Shown in pieces: positions 52,741-61,123 of a stretch of DNA of 64,000 nucleotides. The notes beneath the pieces were generated by a model that worked only from the letters and a program-made list of their open reading frames with translations, was not told where the DNA came from and did no database searches. How positions within the stretch are numbered: the first letter of the stretch is position 1; each line of letters opens with the position of its first letter. The translations under genes were made by a program, and so were the position numbers. Origin of the DNA: an uncultured Oscillospiraceae bacterium (GTDB lineage: Bacteria > Bacillota > Clostridia > Oscillospirales > Ruminococcaceae). Location: the NCBI GenBank assembly GCA_934446355.1, contig CAKSEC010000003.1:124001-188000 (forward strand), written 5' to 3'.

Positions 52741-54633
52741 TTAGTTCTCAGCCATTATCCCGCACATCTTGTTGGTGAAGCCCACAGGGTCGTCTATCGG
52801 CATACCCTCGATAAGCAGCGCCTGCGAATAAAGGATATCGGCGTAATCAGCCACCTTGTCCTTATTGCCGTCTGCGTAAAGCTGCTTTATCTTGCCGAAG
52901 ATGGGGTGAGATGCGTTGAGTTCGAGTATCTTTTCAGCCTTGGCATTGCGTGCCTGCTCGTCAGGCATTGCAGAAAGCACCTTTTCCATCTCGACGGAAA
53001 GCATACCCTCGCTTGTGATGCACACGGGGTGAGTTTTAAGGCGCTGTGAAAGCTTTACAGCCTTGACCTTGCCGCCAAGCTTCTCAGTCATGAAGTCGAA
53101 CAGCTCCTTGTTGTCCTCTTCCTCTTTCTTTATTTCTTCCTTTTCGGCTTCCGTTTCAAGACCGAGGTCGTCTGCGGATACCGACTTGAACTCCTTGCCG
53201 TTGAAATCGTGCATCATCTGAATGGTGAATTCGTCAACGTGGTCGGTGAAATACAGTATCTCATAGCCCTTTTCACGAACCATCTCGGTCTGCGGCAGAG
53301 CCTCGATGCGGGCAATGCTGCTGCCGCTTGCGAAGTAGATGAACTTCTGCTCGTCCTTCATTCTGGATACGTATTCTTCAAGCGTTACATAGCCGCCGAA
53401 GCTGCTCTTGAAAAGCAGAAGTCCCTGCAGGTCATCCTTGTTTGCGCCGAAGCTTTCGTATATGCCATATTTAAGCTGAGTGCCGAATGCGTCGAAGAAT
53501 TTCTCGTACTTCTCACGGTCGTTTTTCTGCAGCTTTTTAAGCTCGTTCCTGATGGATTTTTCAAGGCTCTTGGCGATAAGCTTAAGCTGTCTGTCGTGCT
53601 GCAGCATTTCACGGGATATGTTCAGCGAAAGATCCTCGCTGTCCACAAGACCTCTTACAAAGCTGAAATGGTCGGGCAGCAGGTCTGCGCACTTGTCCAT
53701 TATCATAACGCCGCTGGAGTAAAGCTGCAGTCCCTTTTCAAAGTTCTTGGAATAGTAGTCGTAGGGGGCTTTTGCGGGGATATACAGCAGCGCAGTGTAG
53801 GTCGCTGTGCCCTCGGTTGAGGTGTGGATATGCAGCAGCGGGTCCTCAAAGTCGTAGAACTTCTCCTTGTAGAACCGGTTGTAGTCCTCGTCTGTCAGTT
53901 CGCTCTTGGACTTCTTCCATACAGGCGTCATGCTGTTGAGGGTCTCGGTAACGATCTCCTTTTCGTATTCGTCCTTGCTGCCCTCTTTAAGCTTTTCGTG
54001 CTCAACGTCCATCTTGATGGGGTAGCGGATATAGTCGGAATACTTCTTGACAAGCTGCTTGAGCTTATACGGCGTGAGGAACTCGTCGTAGTTTTCCTCC
54101 TCGGCGTTGTCCTTTATATCGAGGATTATCTGCGTGCCGTGGCTGTCTTTCTGCGCTTCTGAGATAGTGTATCCGTCCACGCCCTCGCTTTCCCACATAT
54201 AAGCGGTGTCGCTGCCGTATGCACGGGAAATGACGGTGACCTTTTTTGCGACCATGAACGCAGAATAGAAGCCAACGCCGAACTGACCGATGATGTTGAC
54301 GTCCTCAGCCTTTTCGTTCTCGTTCTTGAAAGCCAGCGAGCCTGATTTTGCGATAGTGCCGAGGTTGTTTTCAAGTTCGTCCTTGGTCATGCCTATGCCG
54401 TTATCGGTGATGATAAGCTTTCTGGCGTCCTTGTCGGCTTCAAGGGTTATCGCCATGTCTGAACGGGTTATGCCGGTGTTTTCGCTCATGGACTTGAAAT
54501 ACAGCTTGTCCATTGCGTCGCTGGCATTCGATATAAGTTCTCTGAGGAATATTTCCTTATGGGTGTAGATGGAGTTTATCATCATCTCCAGCAGCCGTTT
54601 GGATTCCGCCTTAAATTCTTTTGTTTCTGACAT
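52741..54633 (-). CDS. htpG: Molecular chaperone HtpG (Hsp90)
   Basis: A 630-residue ATP-dependent chaperone. The GHKL ATPase domain shows ELISNASDAMDKL, ITDNGIGMTKDE and IGQFGVGFYSAFM; the middle and C-terminal dimerisation domains are complete. The start at 54633 (MSETKEF) has AAGGAG nine bases upstream; an earlier ATG is too close to it. A CIRCE element lies in the 5' region, so HrcA control is expected. Confidence 0.97.
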   Translation of the reverse strand: MSETKEFKAESKRLLEMMINSIYTHKEIFLRELISNASDAMDKLYFKSMSENTGITRSDMAITLEADKDARKLIITDNGIGMTKDELENNLGTIAKSGSLAFKNENEKAEDVNIIGQFGVGFYSAFMVAKKVTVISRAYGSDTAYMWESEGVDGYTISEAQKDSHGTQIILDIKDNAEEENYDEFLTPYKLKQLVKKYSDYIRYPIKMDVEHEKLKEGSKDEYEKEIVTETLNSMTPVWKKSKSELTDEDYNRFYKEKFYDFEDPLLHIHTSTEGTATYTALLYIPAKAPYDYYSKNFEKGLQLYSSGVMIMDKCADLLPDHFSFVRGLVDSEDLSLNISREMLQHDRQLKLIAKSLEKSIRNELKKLQKNDREKYEKFFDAFGTQLKYGIYESFGANKDDLQGLLLFKSSFGGYVTLEEYVSRMKDEQKFIYFASGSSIARIEALPQTEMVREKGYEILYFTDHVDEFTIQMMHDFNGKEFKSVSADDLGLETEAEKEEIKKEEEDNKELFDFMTEKLGGKVKAVKLSQRLKTHPVCITSEGMLSVEMEKVLSAMPDEQARNAKAEKILELNASHPIFGKIKQLYADGNKDKVADYADILYSQALLIEGMPIDDPVGFTNKMCGIMAEN

Positions 54634-54680
54634 TATAAACATCTCCTTGTATATCACGGTAAATGCCGTATTCTGACTTT

Positions 54681-54707
54681 TTAGCACTCCTCTTTTCCGA
54701 GTGCTAA
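54681..54707. promoter_or_regulatory. CIRCE element (HrcA operator)
   Basis: TTAGCACTC-N9-GAGTGCTAA is a perfect match to the CIRCE consensus. It lies between the htpG promoter and the start codon, just after the -10 box on the minus strand. Confidence 0.96.
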
Positions 54708-54711
54708 ATCT

Positions 54712-54739
54712 ATTATACACCTTTTTCAGAAAAAATCAA
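54712..54739 (-). promoter_or_regulatory. Promoter of htpG
   Basis: On the minus strand TTGATT (54739-54734), 16 bases, TATAAT (54717-54712), immediately upstream of the CIRCE element. Confidence 0.8.
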
Positions 54740-54837
54740 GTCTTTTTTCTTGAAAACTGTACGAAATATTGTGCTTATGTGATCCTTGTTGTACAAAATA
54801 ACCATAATTCGCCCGCAAAATTTGTGCTAAATAGAAA

Positions 54838-54866
54838 TTGCAAAATAGACGAAATGATGATATAAT
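54838..54866 (+). promoter_or_regulatory. Promoter of the candidate small RNA
   Basis: TTGCAA (54838-54843), 17 bases, TATAAT (54861-54866). No open frame begins within 280 bases downstream. Confidence 0.75.
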
Positions 54867-54872
54867 ATTACT

Positions 54873-55037
54873 TGTAATAAATATGTGCAAGACAGTATTG
54901 TAAGCTTTTTGGCTGACATACTTCTTAATATATTTTCCCCAATTATTTCAGCCGAGTAAACACGCTTTTCCCCAAGCGTTCGGCGGATTGATTTTCATTT
55001 TGCCGCAGACACCCCCTTGTCTGCGGTCTTTTTTTCT
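54873..55037 (+). ncRNA. Candidate small structured RNA, about 165 bases
   Basis: The predicted transcript runs from the promoter above to a strong terminator. It contains GGCTGA (54911-54916) pairing with TCAGCC (54948-54953) around a 31-base loop, then ACGCTT-ttcccc-AAGCGT (54962-54979), then the terminator hairpin. It does not match a known RNA family that I can name; 6S RNA is not clearly supported. It may instead be a terminated leader of the sigma factor gene 118 bases further on. Confidence 0.55.
55003..55037 (+). terminator. Terminator of the candidate small RNA
   Basis: Perfect nine-base arms CCGCAGACA (55003-55011) and TGTCTGCGG (55018-55026) followed by TCTTTTTTTC. Confidence 0.9.
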
Positions 55038-55051
55038 TTTCAGAGATTTTT

Positions 55052-55077
55052 CTGCCGGAGGAGAAACCTAGCGGCAG
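55052..55077 (+). other. Hairpin in the sigma factor leader
   Basis: TCTGCCG and CGGCAGA enclose about 12 bases, 78 bases before the sigma factor start. No T run follows. It may be a leader structure or the remains of a palindrome. Confidence 0.4.
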
Positions 55078-55154
55078 ATTTTGTGTCATAAGGGGTAAGA
55101 GGTGCATTTCTTCGGGGGCTGAAAGGCTCTCAGACATAAAAAAGGAGGACAGTC

Positions 55155-55715
55155 ATGGAGGACGAACAAATAATCAAGCTGTATTTATCCCGCAGCGAAT
55201 CCGCAATAACCGAAACTTCGTCGAAATATGGCACGTTTTTTCGCCGGATAAGCCTGAATATACTGCGGTCCGACCCGGACGCCGACGAATGCGTGAACGA
55301 CGCTTACTTAAAGACGTGGAACAGCATTCCGCCCCATCAGCCGGAAAGGCTGCCGGCGTTCATTGCGAGAATAGTGCGCAATCTTTCGCTGAACCGCTGG
55401 AAGCAGCTCCATGCGCAGAAGCGGGGCAGCGGGGAACTGCCGCTCGCACTGTCGGAACTTGAAGAATGCGTGCCCGACAGAAGCACGGTGGAATCGGAAT
55501 ACGACAGAAGCGTGCTTTCAAAGGCACTGAACAGATTTCTTGCAGGGCTGCCGGAGGAAAAGCGCAGGGTATTCATGCTGCGCTACTGGTATCTTGTTCC
55601 GCTGAAGGCTATAGCAGAGCAGACCGGAAAGACCGAAAGCGCAGTGAAGTCCATGCTTTTCCGCACACGCAGCGAACTAAGAAGCTTTCTTGAAAAGGAG
55701 GATATCCAGATATGA
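55155..55715 (+). CDS. ECF-like RNA polymerase sigma factor
   Basis: A 186-residue sigma-70 family protein with region 2 (YLKTWNSIPPHQPERLPAFI and the RNLSLNRWK core-binding end) and region 4 (RFLAGLPEEKRRVFMLRYW, AIAEQTGKTESAVKSMLFRT helix-turn-helix). It directs RNA polymerase to stress or envelope genes not identifiable here. The stop overlaps the next gene by four bases, the usual sigma/anti-sigma arrangement. Confidence 0.9.
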   Translation: MEDEQIIKLYLSRSESAITETSSKYGTFFRRISLNILRSDPDADECVNDAYLKTWNSIPPHQPERLPAFIARIVRNLSLNRWKQLHAQKRGSGELPLALSELEECVPDRSTVESEYDRSVLSKALNRFLAGLPEEKRRVFMLRYWYLVPLKAIAEQTGKTESAVKSMLFRTRSELRSFLEKEDIQI

Positions 55716-57007
55716 AAGACAACACGAACAACAGCCGCATAGGGGCTGAAAGAATACTTGATACGCTTGAAAACGCGCCGGACGAGATGATACTTTCGTC
55801 TGAGCCGAAGCAGGCGAAGCGTTCCCGCTTCCCCGTTTGGGCACGGTGGACGGCGGCAGCCGCAGCTTGCGCAGTCATTGCGGGCGGGGCGACTGCGGCG
55901 TTCATGCTGACGAAAAGAACGCAGACAGGCACGCTTGTGGCTGACGAGAATCTGCCGAAGATAACTCCGGAATATTCAGTGGACGCAATGGGGTTTGAGG
56001 GATATCAGCTTTATGACATTTCAGACCTTGCGTCTTCTAATCCGTGGCGGGAGGAGCAGAACATCACCGTACTGCCCGTTTACCTGAATACAATGCAGCG
56101 TGACAAGATGTCGGGCGTTCCCAGCATGGCGAGCGATGAACTTCTGGAACTGATGACGCAGCGTGAAAAGCTGGTCGCAAACGCCATCGGCATTGCATTA
56201 TCCGACGATCAGATATCAAACGACGCAATGTCCGAGGAGGCAAAGCAGAAAATGCTTGACGGCGTGTCTGAGGATCAACTGTCTGAGGTGCCTGAAAGTA
56301 TGTTTCAGCCTCATAATGTGGAAGCAAAAACTGACGAAGCTTCCATATACACATATACCGACCTCAGCACGACGGTGTGGTTCAACAGCACAGTGCCCAC
56401 CGACTGCACAATGGATATCACCGATCTGGACAAAGCGCAGCAGGCGGTGGAATACCTTAAGTCTGAGTACTCAGAACTGCTGACCGCAGTCGGCGTTACC
56501 GAGCCTGTGGCGAAGATAGAGGGCGGCGACTACTTTTTCACCGGTGAGCGTTCACCGTACAGAATATCGTTCTATAACGCAGGCAGCACGCCTGAGGAAT
56601 CATTGCTGAACTATAGTCTGTACGATGTGAATTTCTACGGTGACGAAAACGGTCTGAACGGCATACACGTGACCTGCCGTGATATGGCTAAAGAACTTGT
56701 CGGCAACTATCCGCTGCTGACTGTAGAGGAAGCAGCCGAGCAGCTAAAGGCGGGCAATTATGGTTCTTCCGTACCTGTCGGCGAGGGATATGCGCCTGAT
56801 TCCTATGACCGTGTGGAACTTATCTACCGCACCCGTTCAACGGAGAAGTACTATATGCCGTACTATAGGTTCTATGTGAATGTGACCGACGTTATTGGCG
56901 CAATGGACGATGTTGACACGGACACCTTCGGCGCATTCTATGTGCCGGCGGTGAAGCCTGAATATATTGAGGACGTGCCGACTTACAACGGTGAGTTTAA
57001 TAAATAA
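55712..57007 (+). CDS. Membrane protein coupled to the sigma factor, putative anti-sigma factor
   Basis: A 431-residue protein. Residues 1-43 are cytoplasmic and hydrophilic, a transmembrane helix spans about 45-67 (ARWTAAAAACAVIAGG), and a large extracytoplasmic domain follows. The layout and the ATGA overlap with the sigma gene suggest an anti-sigma factor, although no zinc-binding HxxxCxxC is seen. The outer domain may sense envelope stress. It is not a recognised family by eye. Confidence 0.78.
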   Translation: MKDNTNNSRIGAERILDTLENAPDEMILSSEPKQAKRSRFPVWARWTAAAAACAVIAGGATAAFMLTKRTQTGTLVADENLPKITPEYSVDAMGFEGYQLYDISDLASSNPWREEQNITVLPVYLNTMQRDKMSGVPSMASDELLELMTQREKLVANAIGIALSDDQISNDAMSEEAKQKMLDGVSEDQLSEVPESMFQPHNVEAKTDEASIYTYTDLSTTVWFNSTVPTDCTMDITDLDKAQQAVEYLKSEYSELLTAVGVTEPVAKIEGGDYFFTGERSPYRISFYNAGSTPEESLLNYSLYDVNFYGDENGLNGIHVTCRDMAKELVGNYPLLTVEEAAEQLKAGNYGSSVPVGEGYAPDSYDRVELIYRTRSTEKYYMPYYRFYVNVTDVIGAMDDVDTDTFGAFYVPAVKPEYIEDVPTYNGEFNK

Positions 57008-57030
57008 TGCGGGGGATTTTCTTTTCCATC

Positions 57031-57157
57031 AGAGTATTAACTCATCTTCGTCGTCACTCCGCACTGCTACAGGCACAAAGCCTAGTCGCAGTGCGGGTTC
57101 CTAGAATCTGAGGGCTTCTCGCCAGTCTGAACATAGACTGAGGGTTTATCGACAGTC
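57031..57157. repeat. Interspersed structured repeat, copy B (127 bases)
   Basis: Same family as copies A and C. CTCATCTTCGTCGT (57041-57054), stem CCGCACTGC (57059-57067) with GCAGTGCGG (57088-57096), apical AGGCACAAAGCCTAG, then TTCCTAGAATCTGAGGGCTT and an inner end GCCAGTCT at 57128. The outer end TTATCGACAGTCT stops at 57157. The left end is partly decayed. It lies directly after the sigma partner gene, before a terminator. Confidence 0.85.
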
Positions 57158-57160
57158 TGT

Positions 57161-57183
57161 GGGGGGAGATTTTCTCCCCCTTA
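57161..57183 (+). terminator. Terminator after repeat copy B
   Basis: GGGGGAGA-ttt-TCTCCCCC followed by TT. It probably ends the sigma factor operon. Downstream, TATAAT at 57208-57213 may be the -10 box of the next unit, but no convincing -35 is visible. Confidence 0.7.
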
Positions 57184-57242
57184 TTCATTATCTGCATTCC
57201 TCCCGCATATAATCAACCAAAAACAATATCAGGAGGTACATA

Positions 57243-58388
57243 ATGGACGATATGAAGAAGCTTGTTGAAAAATACAAGCGTGAACTTATGGAATACAGCA
57301 AGGCTGCGCCTGCGCCGGAGAAACTCAGCTTTCCGGAAATGCTGCCGGACGAAGCCGAGCCTGTGCCGCAGCCCCCAAAGCCGCCCGCACCGCAGCAGGA
57401 CTCAGAGGAATGCGGCGAGCCGGAATGCACGCCGGTAACGCTCCCCACCGAGCCGTCTAAGCCCATTGAGATATCGCAGCCCGATGGGTTTTCTCAGCCG
57501 AAAAAAGCCCCCCGTATAGTGGGTTACTCAGACGACCAGAGCGCAATGAATGCGCTTGAAAAGTATTTCTCGGATATGGGCGCTCCGGCGAAGGGCGATA
57601 CTCAGCCGGAAGAACCGGAAACTGAACGCCCCGCATTTAACGAACTTCCGCCGCAGTTCACTGAGGAGGCTCCGCAGTACGATTTCACAAATTCGGCAGT
57701 ATCGCCGGAAAACAACGTCATAACCGACGCCACCGAGCCGGAGCAGCCGTCCCAGTTCCCACGAAGCGGCGAGAACACCACAGCCGAGCCGGGTACTATC
57801 GAGAATATCGGCGCTATCCCCGAAAGCGGGCAGTCGCCAGACGAGCAGCTTGGCAGGCGCAGCTTCGAGAACCGCCAGACGCCCGTCAATTCCCGTGACG
57901 ACATAAAGCCGCTTGTGCAGAGCGAAAACGACGATTTCCCGAAATACCCCGCAGAGCCTGAATACGCCGACCTCGACGAGTTCCTGAAAGCAAATATACG
58001 GCAGGGCTTCCTGAGATTCCGCACCTATACGGCAAGGAATGCGCTGCCTGTACCGGACGCCAGAGTGACCGTCACCAAGGTCATCGGCGGGGAGCGGCAC
58101 ACGTTCTACGACCTGACCACAGATATGAGCGGTCAGACCAAGGAAGTTTCGCTTCCTGCGCCGCCAAGTTCGCTTTCTCAGACGCCTGACTGCTCCGTAC
58201 AGCCCTATTCGCTGTATGACGCAGATATCACAGCAAGGGGCTACGATCCGGTTTCTATACGCAATCTGCCTATATTTGAGGGGATATTGTCCGTTCAGCG
58301 TGCCGCGCTTATTCCGGCGCCAGAAAGAAGCAGCGGGGAAGTTATCACCGAAAAAGAGCCTGACCTGACGGAGGTGTCCGATGCCTGA
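57243..58388 (+). CDS. Proline/glutamate-rich protein with C-terminal beta-sandwich domain
   Basis: A 381-residue protein. Residues 1-240 are low complexity, rich in Pro, Glu and Ser, and have no signal peptide or membrane helix. The C-terminal part (about 240-360) looks like a carboxypeptidase regulatory-like sandwich: FLRFRTYTARNALPVPDARV, TFYDLTTDMSGQT and RGYDPVSIRNLPIF. It overlaps the following SpoIID/peptidoglycan-binding gene by eight bases, so the pair acts together. Function unknown. Confidence 0.78.
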   Translation: MDDMKKLVEKYKRELMEYSKAAPAPEKLSFPEMLPDEAEPVPQPPKPPAPQQDSEECGEPECTPVTLPTEPSKPIEISQPDGFSQPKKAPRIVGYSDDQSAMNALEKYFSDMGAPAKGDTQPEEPETERPAFNELPPQFTEEAPQYDFTNSAVSPENNVITDATEPEQPSQFPRSGENTTAEPGTIENIGAIPESGQSPDEQLGRRSFENRQTPVNSRDDIKPLVQSENDDFPKYPAEPEYADLDEFLKANIRQGFLRFRTYTARNALPVPDARVTVTKVIGGERHTFYDLTTDMSGQTKEVSLPAPPSSLSQTPDCSVQPYSLYDADITARGYDPVSIRNLPIFEGILSVQRAALIPAPERSSGEVITEKEPDLTEVSDA

Positions 58389-59754
58389 ATTAGCCGCACC
58401 CACTGTGCCGGAAACAATAACCGTACATCTCGGCCCGCCAAATTCGCCGGCGGAGAATGTCACGCTCTCCTTTCCGGATTATATAAAGAATGTCGCAAGC
58501 AGCGAGATATATCCCACATGGCCGGAGGCGGCTATTCGGGCTAATATATATGCGCAGGTGACTTTCGCGCTGAACCGTGTGTTCACTGAATGGTACCGCA
58601 GCAGAGGGTATGATTTCGACATCACAAATTCTACGCAATATGATCAGGCGTTTGTATATGGCAGGGATATTTTCAACAACATAAGTCAGATAGTCGATGA
58701 GATATTCAATAATTACGTTGTGCGGGAGGGCAGCGTGGAGCCGCTTTTCACGCAGTTCTGCAACGGTACTTCGGTGACCTGTCAGGGACTTTCGCAGTGG
58801 GGCACTGTGGACCTTGCCAACCGTGGATACACGCCGTTTGAAATGCTGCAATACTATTACGGCAACGATATACGCATTATCCGCAACGCACCGGTCGAGC
58901 CGTTCATCGGCAGCTATCCGGGAACGCCGTTTGGCTTTGGCAGTTCAGGCAACGAAGTGCGCACCATTCAGGTGGAACTGAACCGCATTGCAGACAACTA
59001 TCCTGCGATACCAAAGATATCCCCTACAAACGGCTTTTACCGTGAGGACACCGCCGAAGCAGTGCGTGTATTTCAGGGAATATTCGGGCTGCCGCAGACG
59101 GGCGTTGTGAACAAGGCGACGTGGTATCAGATAAAATACATCTATGTTGCGGTGAAGAATCTCGCAGAACTGACTTCGGAGGGGCTGCGCCCGTCGGAGG
59201 TGCAGAGCGAGTTCCCGAACGAACTGCGCAACGGCGACTATGGACTGTTCGTGTCCTATCTGCAGTATTACCTGAACGTTATCGCATACTTCAATCCTGA
59301 GGTGCCCTCAGGACCGCAGAACGGCGTGTTCGGCTCTGCGACAGAGGAACAGGTCAGGGCGTTCCAGCGGTTCTACGGCTTGAATCCGGACGGCGTTGTC
59401 GATTTCCCGACATGGACGCTGATACAGAGGATATACACGGATATCTTCAACAGGCTGCCTGAGGGCTACGCAGGCAATACTGCGGCGCTGTATCCCGGCT
59501 ATGTGCTGACTCCGGGAATGAGCAACAATGACGTCCGTGCGTTCCAGACGTATCTTAACCTTGTCGGGAGAACCTACCGTGATATTCCGGAGATACCGGT
59601 GACAGGCTATTTCGGAACGCAGACCGAAAATGCGGTGAGGGTATTTCAGGAGCTTTTTGGGCTTCCGGTATCCGGCGTAGTCGGTGCGCCCACATGGGAC
59701 GCAGTTTCTAAAGAGTATAACTATATCAGATTCGGAACTCAGCGAACAGGGTAA
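58381..59754 (+). CDS. SpoIID-like protein with three peptidoglycan-binding domains
   Basis: A 457-residue protein. The N-terminal half resembles SpoIID/LytB (AIRANIYAQVTFALNRVF, CQGLSQWGTVDLANRGYT followed by PFEMLQYYYGNDI), a domain that cuts glycan strands lacking peptides. Residues from about 185 hold three peptidoglycan_binding_1 units, each ending in a VRVFQ..FGLP..GVV..TW pattern. No signal peptide is visible, which is odd for a wall enzyme and suggests a spore-related or otherwise unusual export. Catalytic residues were not confirmed. Confidence 0.83.
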   Translation: MPELAAPTVPETITVHLGPPNSPAENVTLSFPDYIKNVASSEIYPTWPEAAIRANIYAQVTFALNRVFTEWYRSRGYDFDITNSTQYDQAFVYGRDIFNNISQIVDEIFNNYVVREGSVEPLFTQFCNGTSVTCQGLSQWGTVDLANRGYTPFEMLQYYYGNDIRIIRNAPVEPFIGSYPGTPFGFGSSGNEVRTIQVELNRIADNYPAIPKISPTNGFYREDTAEAVRVFQGIFGLPQTGVVNKATWYQIKYIYVAVKNLAELTSEGLRPSEVQSEFPNELRNGDYGLFVSYLQYYLNVIAYFNPEVPSGPQNGVFGSATEEQVRAFQRFYGLNPDGVVDFPTWTLIQRIYTDIFNRLPEGYAGNTAALYPGYVLTPGMSNNDVRAFQTYLNLVGRTYRDIPEIPVTGYFGTQTENAVRVFQELFGLPVSGVVGAPTWDAVSKEYNYIRFGTQRTG

Positions 59755-59881
59755 GACTGGCGAAAAAGTATCTATCCCAGGCTGTTGAGAAAGGTGCAGA
59801 TGCTAGGAAGCGCCATTTCGGCTAGGCTTTGTGCCTGCCGAAATGGCGCTGACGACGCAGATGTGCCTTTATCGACAGCCT
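59754..59881. repeat. Interspersed structured repeat, copy C (128 bases, inverted)
   Basis: Read on the minus strand it matches copies A and B: AGGCTGTCGATAAAG end, stem AGCGCCATTTCGG (59809-59821) with CCGAAATGGCGCT (59838-59850, 13 of 13 pairs), apical CAGGCACAAAGCCTAG and TTCCTAGCATCTG. An inner inverted end lies at 59779 and the outer end AGACTGGCGAAAAAG at 59754. It fills the whole gap between convergent genes, ending three bases before the DHHW stop. Confidence 0.87.
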
Positions 59882-59884
59882 GAA

Positions 59885-61108
59885 TTACTTCGTAGCCTGA
59901 ATCTTTTTCAGATGCAAGTCAGTGCTGAACGACACAACGTTGAACATAAACAGCGTCTGCTGATACTCGCTGACGTCGATGAATGCGTTCAGGTCGGTGT
60001 TGATATAGCGCATATCCACCATGGTTATCTTGCTGTAATGCTTCGACAGGAACGGCACAAGGCTGTGCGCATAGCTGTCCTTTACCAGAAGCAGGTTCTT
60101 TCCGTTGTCGATATCCGTTTCAATGGTGACTATCGGGGAATTGCTGCCGGTGAAGCTTGAATATTTGTCCTTTACGTCAAGGTAGCTGCGCACGTAAAGG
60201 CTGTCGTACTCGGTCACTTTCCTGCCGTCGTTTATGGTCATCTTTATTTTCGGCTCGCCTGAAGCAAGATGGTAGTAGTCAATGCTGTCGGGCGTGATGG
60301 AGTTGTCGAGCGTTTTTGAATACAGCGTACCCCGGAAGCTGCTGCTTGCAGTTTCGATGTTGAAGCTGTCCAGACCGTAGCTGCTGTAGCCGAGCGTCTT
60401 TGCTGCAGCGCAGTATGCGTAATATGCGCCAAGGCTCGTCCAGTGGTGGTCGGTGCGGTAGAATACGTAGTCAGACTCATGACCCGAAAGGAAACTCAGG
60501 CAGTCGACCGTGGATACCCCAGACATCTGTTTATACACATCGTCGATGAATGATTTCTCGCTCAGGTATCCTGCATAGGACGGTATCTTTGAACTGAATA
60601 GTTCCTGCGCAGTGGGCGCCAACATCAGGCTGCACTGCATATCCGGGTGGTTGGCGGCGAATGCGTTCATTGCCGTGATGGACTTCTGCACCGCTTCGGA
60701 GTCGGTTTCCTTGAACACCTGAATCATCTGGTTGTCAAGGGTGTATACGCCGTTTATTTCTTTCTTTCCGGCAAGGGTCTCCATTTCGTTTCTGACCCTT
60801 ACCCATTCCTCTCTGCCGACGAGGTGGTCGGAGAAATACAGTTCCAGCTTATCCATCCAGCTATCCTCGTCACGGGTGGTGATGAAGTCCCAGCGGACAG
60901 CCGCCAGCATATCGCCGAGGTTCTCCGCCTTGTCCATCTTTGCGTGATTGATGAGGTCGGGGAACTTTTCCAGCGTGCGGTTTTCGTTCTCGCTGCGCTC
61001 CTGCTTGGGGAGAACGGCGGTCGCAACGGGTATTGCAAGCGTTATCACTGTAAACAGCGCTATCATCAGCTTTGCGGGGGTCATGACGAACTTCTTTTTG
61101 TCAGACAT
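59885..61108 (-). CDS. DHHW-family protein, partner of the MBOAT acyltransferase
   Basis: A 407-residue protein with one N-terminal transmembrane helix (about 12-34) and an extracytoplasmic SGNH-like domain. The signature YRTDHHWTSLGAYYAY gives the family its name. Such AlgX/AlgJ-type proteins finish acetyl transfer onto polysaccharides outside the cell, using the acyl group passed by an MBOAT protein. The MBOAT gene lies 15 bases upstream on the same strand. Confidence 0.9.
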   Translation of the reverse strand: MSDKKKFVMTPAKLMIALFTVITLAIPVATAVLPKQERSENENRTLEKFPDLINHAKMDKAENLGDMLAAVRWDFITTRDEDSWMDKLELYFSDHLVGREEWVRVRNEMETLAGKKEINGVYTLDNQMIQVFKETDSEAVQKSITAMNAFAANHPDMQCSLMLAPTAQELFSSKIPSYAGYLSEKSFIDDVYKQMSGVSTVDCLSFLSGHESDYVFYRTDHHWTSLGAYYAYCAAAKTLGYSSYGLDSFNIETASSSFRGTLYSKTLDNSITPDSIDYYHLASGEPKIKMTINDGRKVTEYDSLYVRSYLDVKDKYSSFTGSNSPIVTIETDIDNGKNLLLVKDSYAHSLVPFLSKHYSKITMVDMRYINTDLNAFIDVSEYQQTLFMFNVVSFSTDLHLKKIQATK

Positions 61109-61123
61109 AGCGTTCTCCTTTCA

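Noticed and set aside
54873..55037. 6S RNA
   Set aside because: Size fits, but I could not see the long closing stem and central bubble, so the general call of candidate small RNA was kept.
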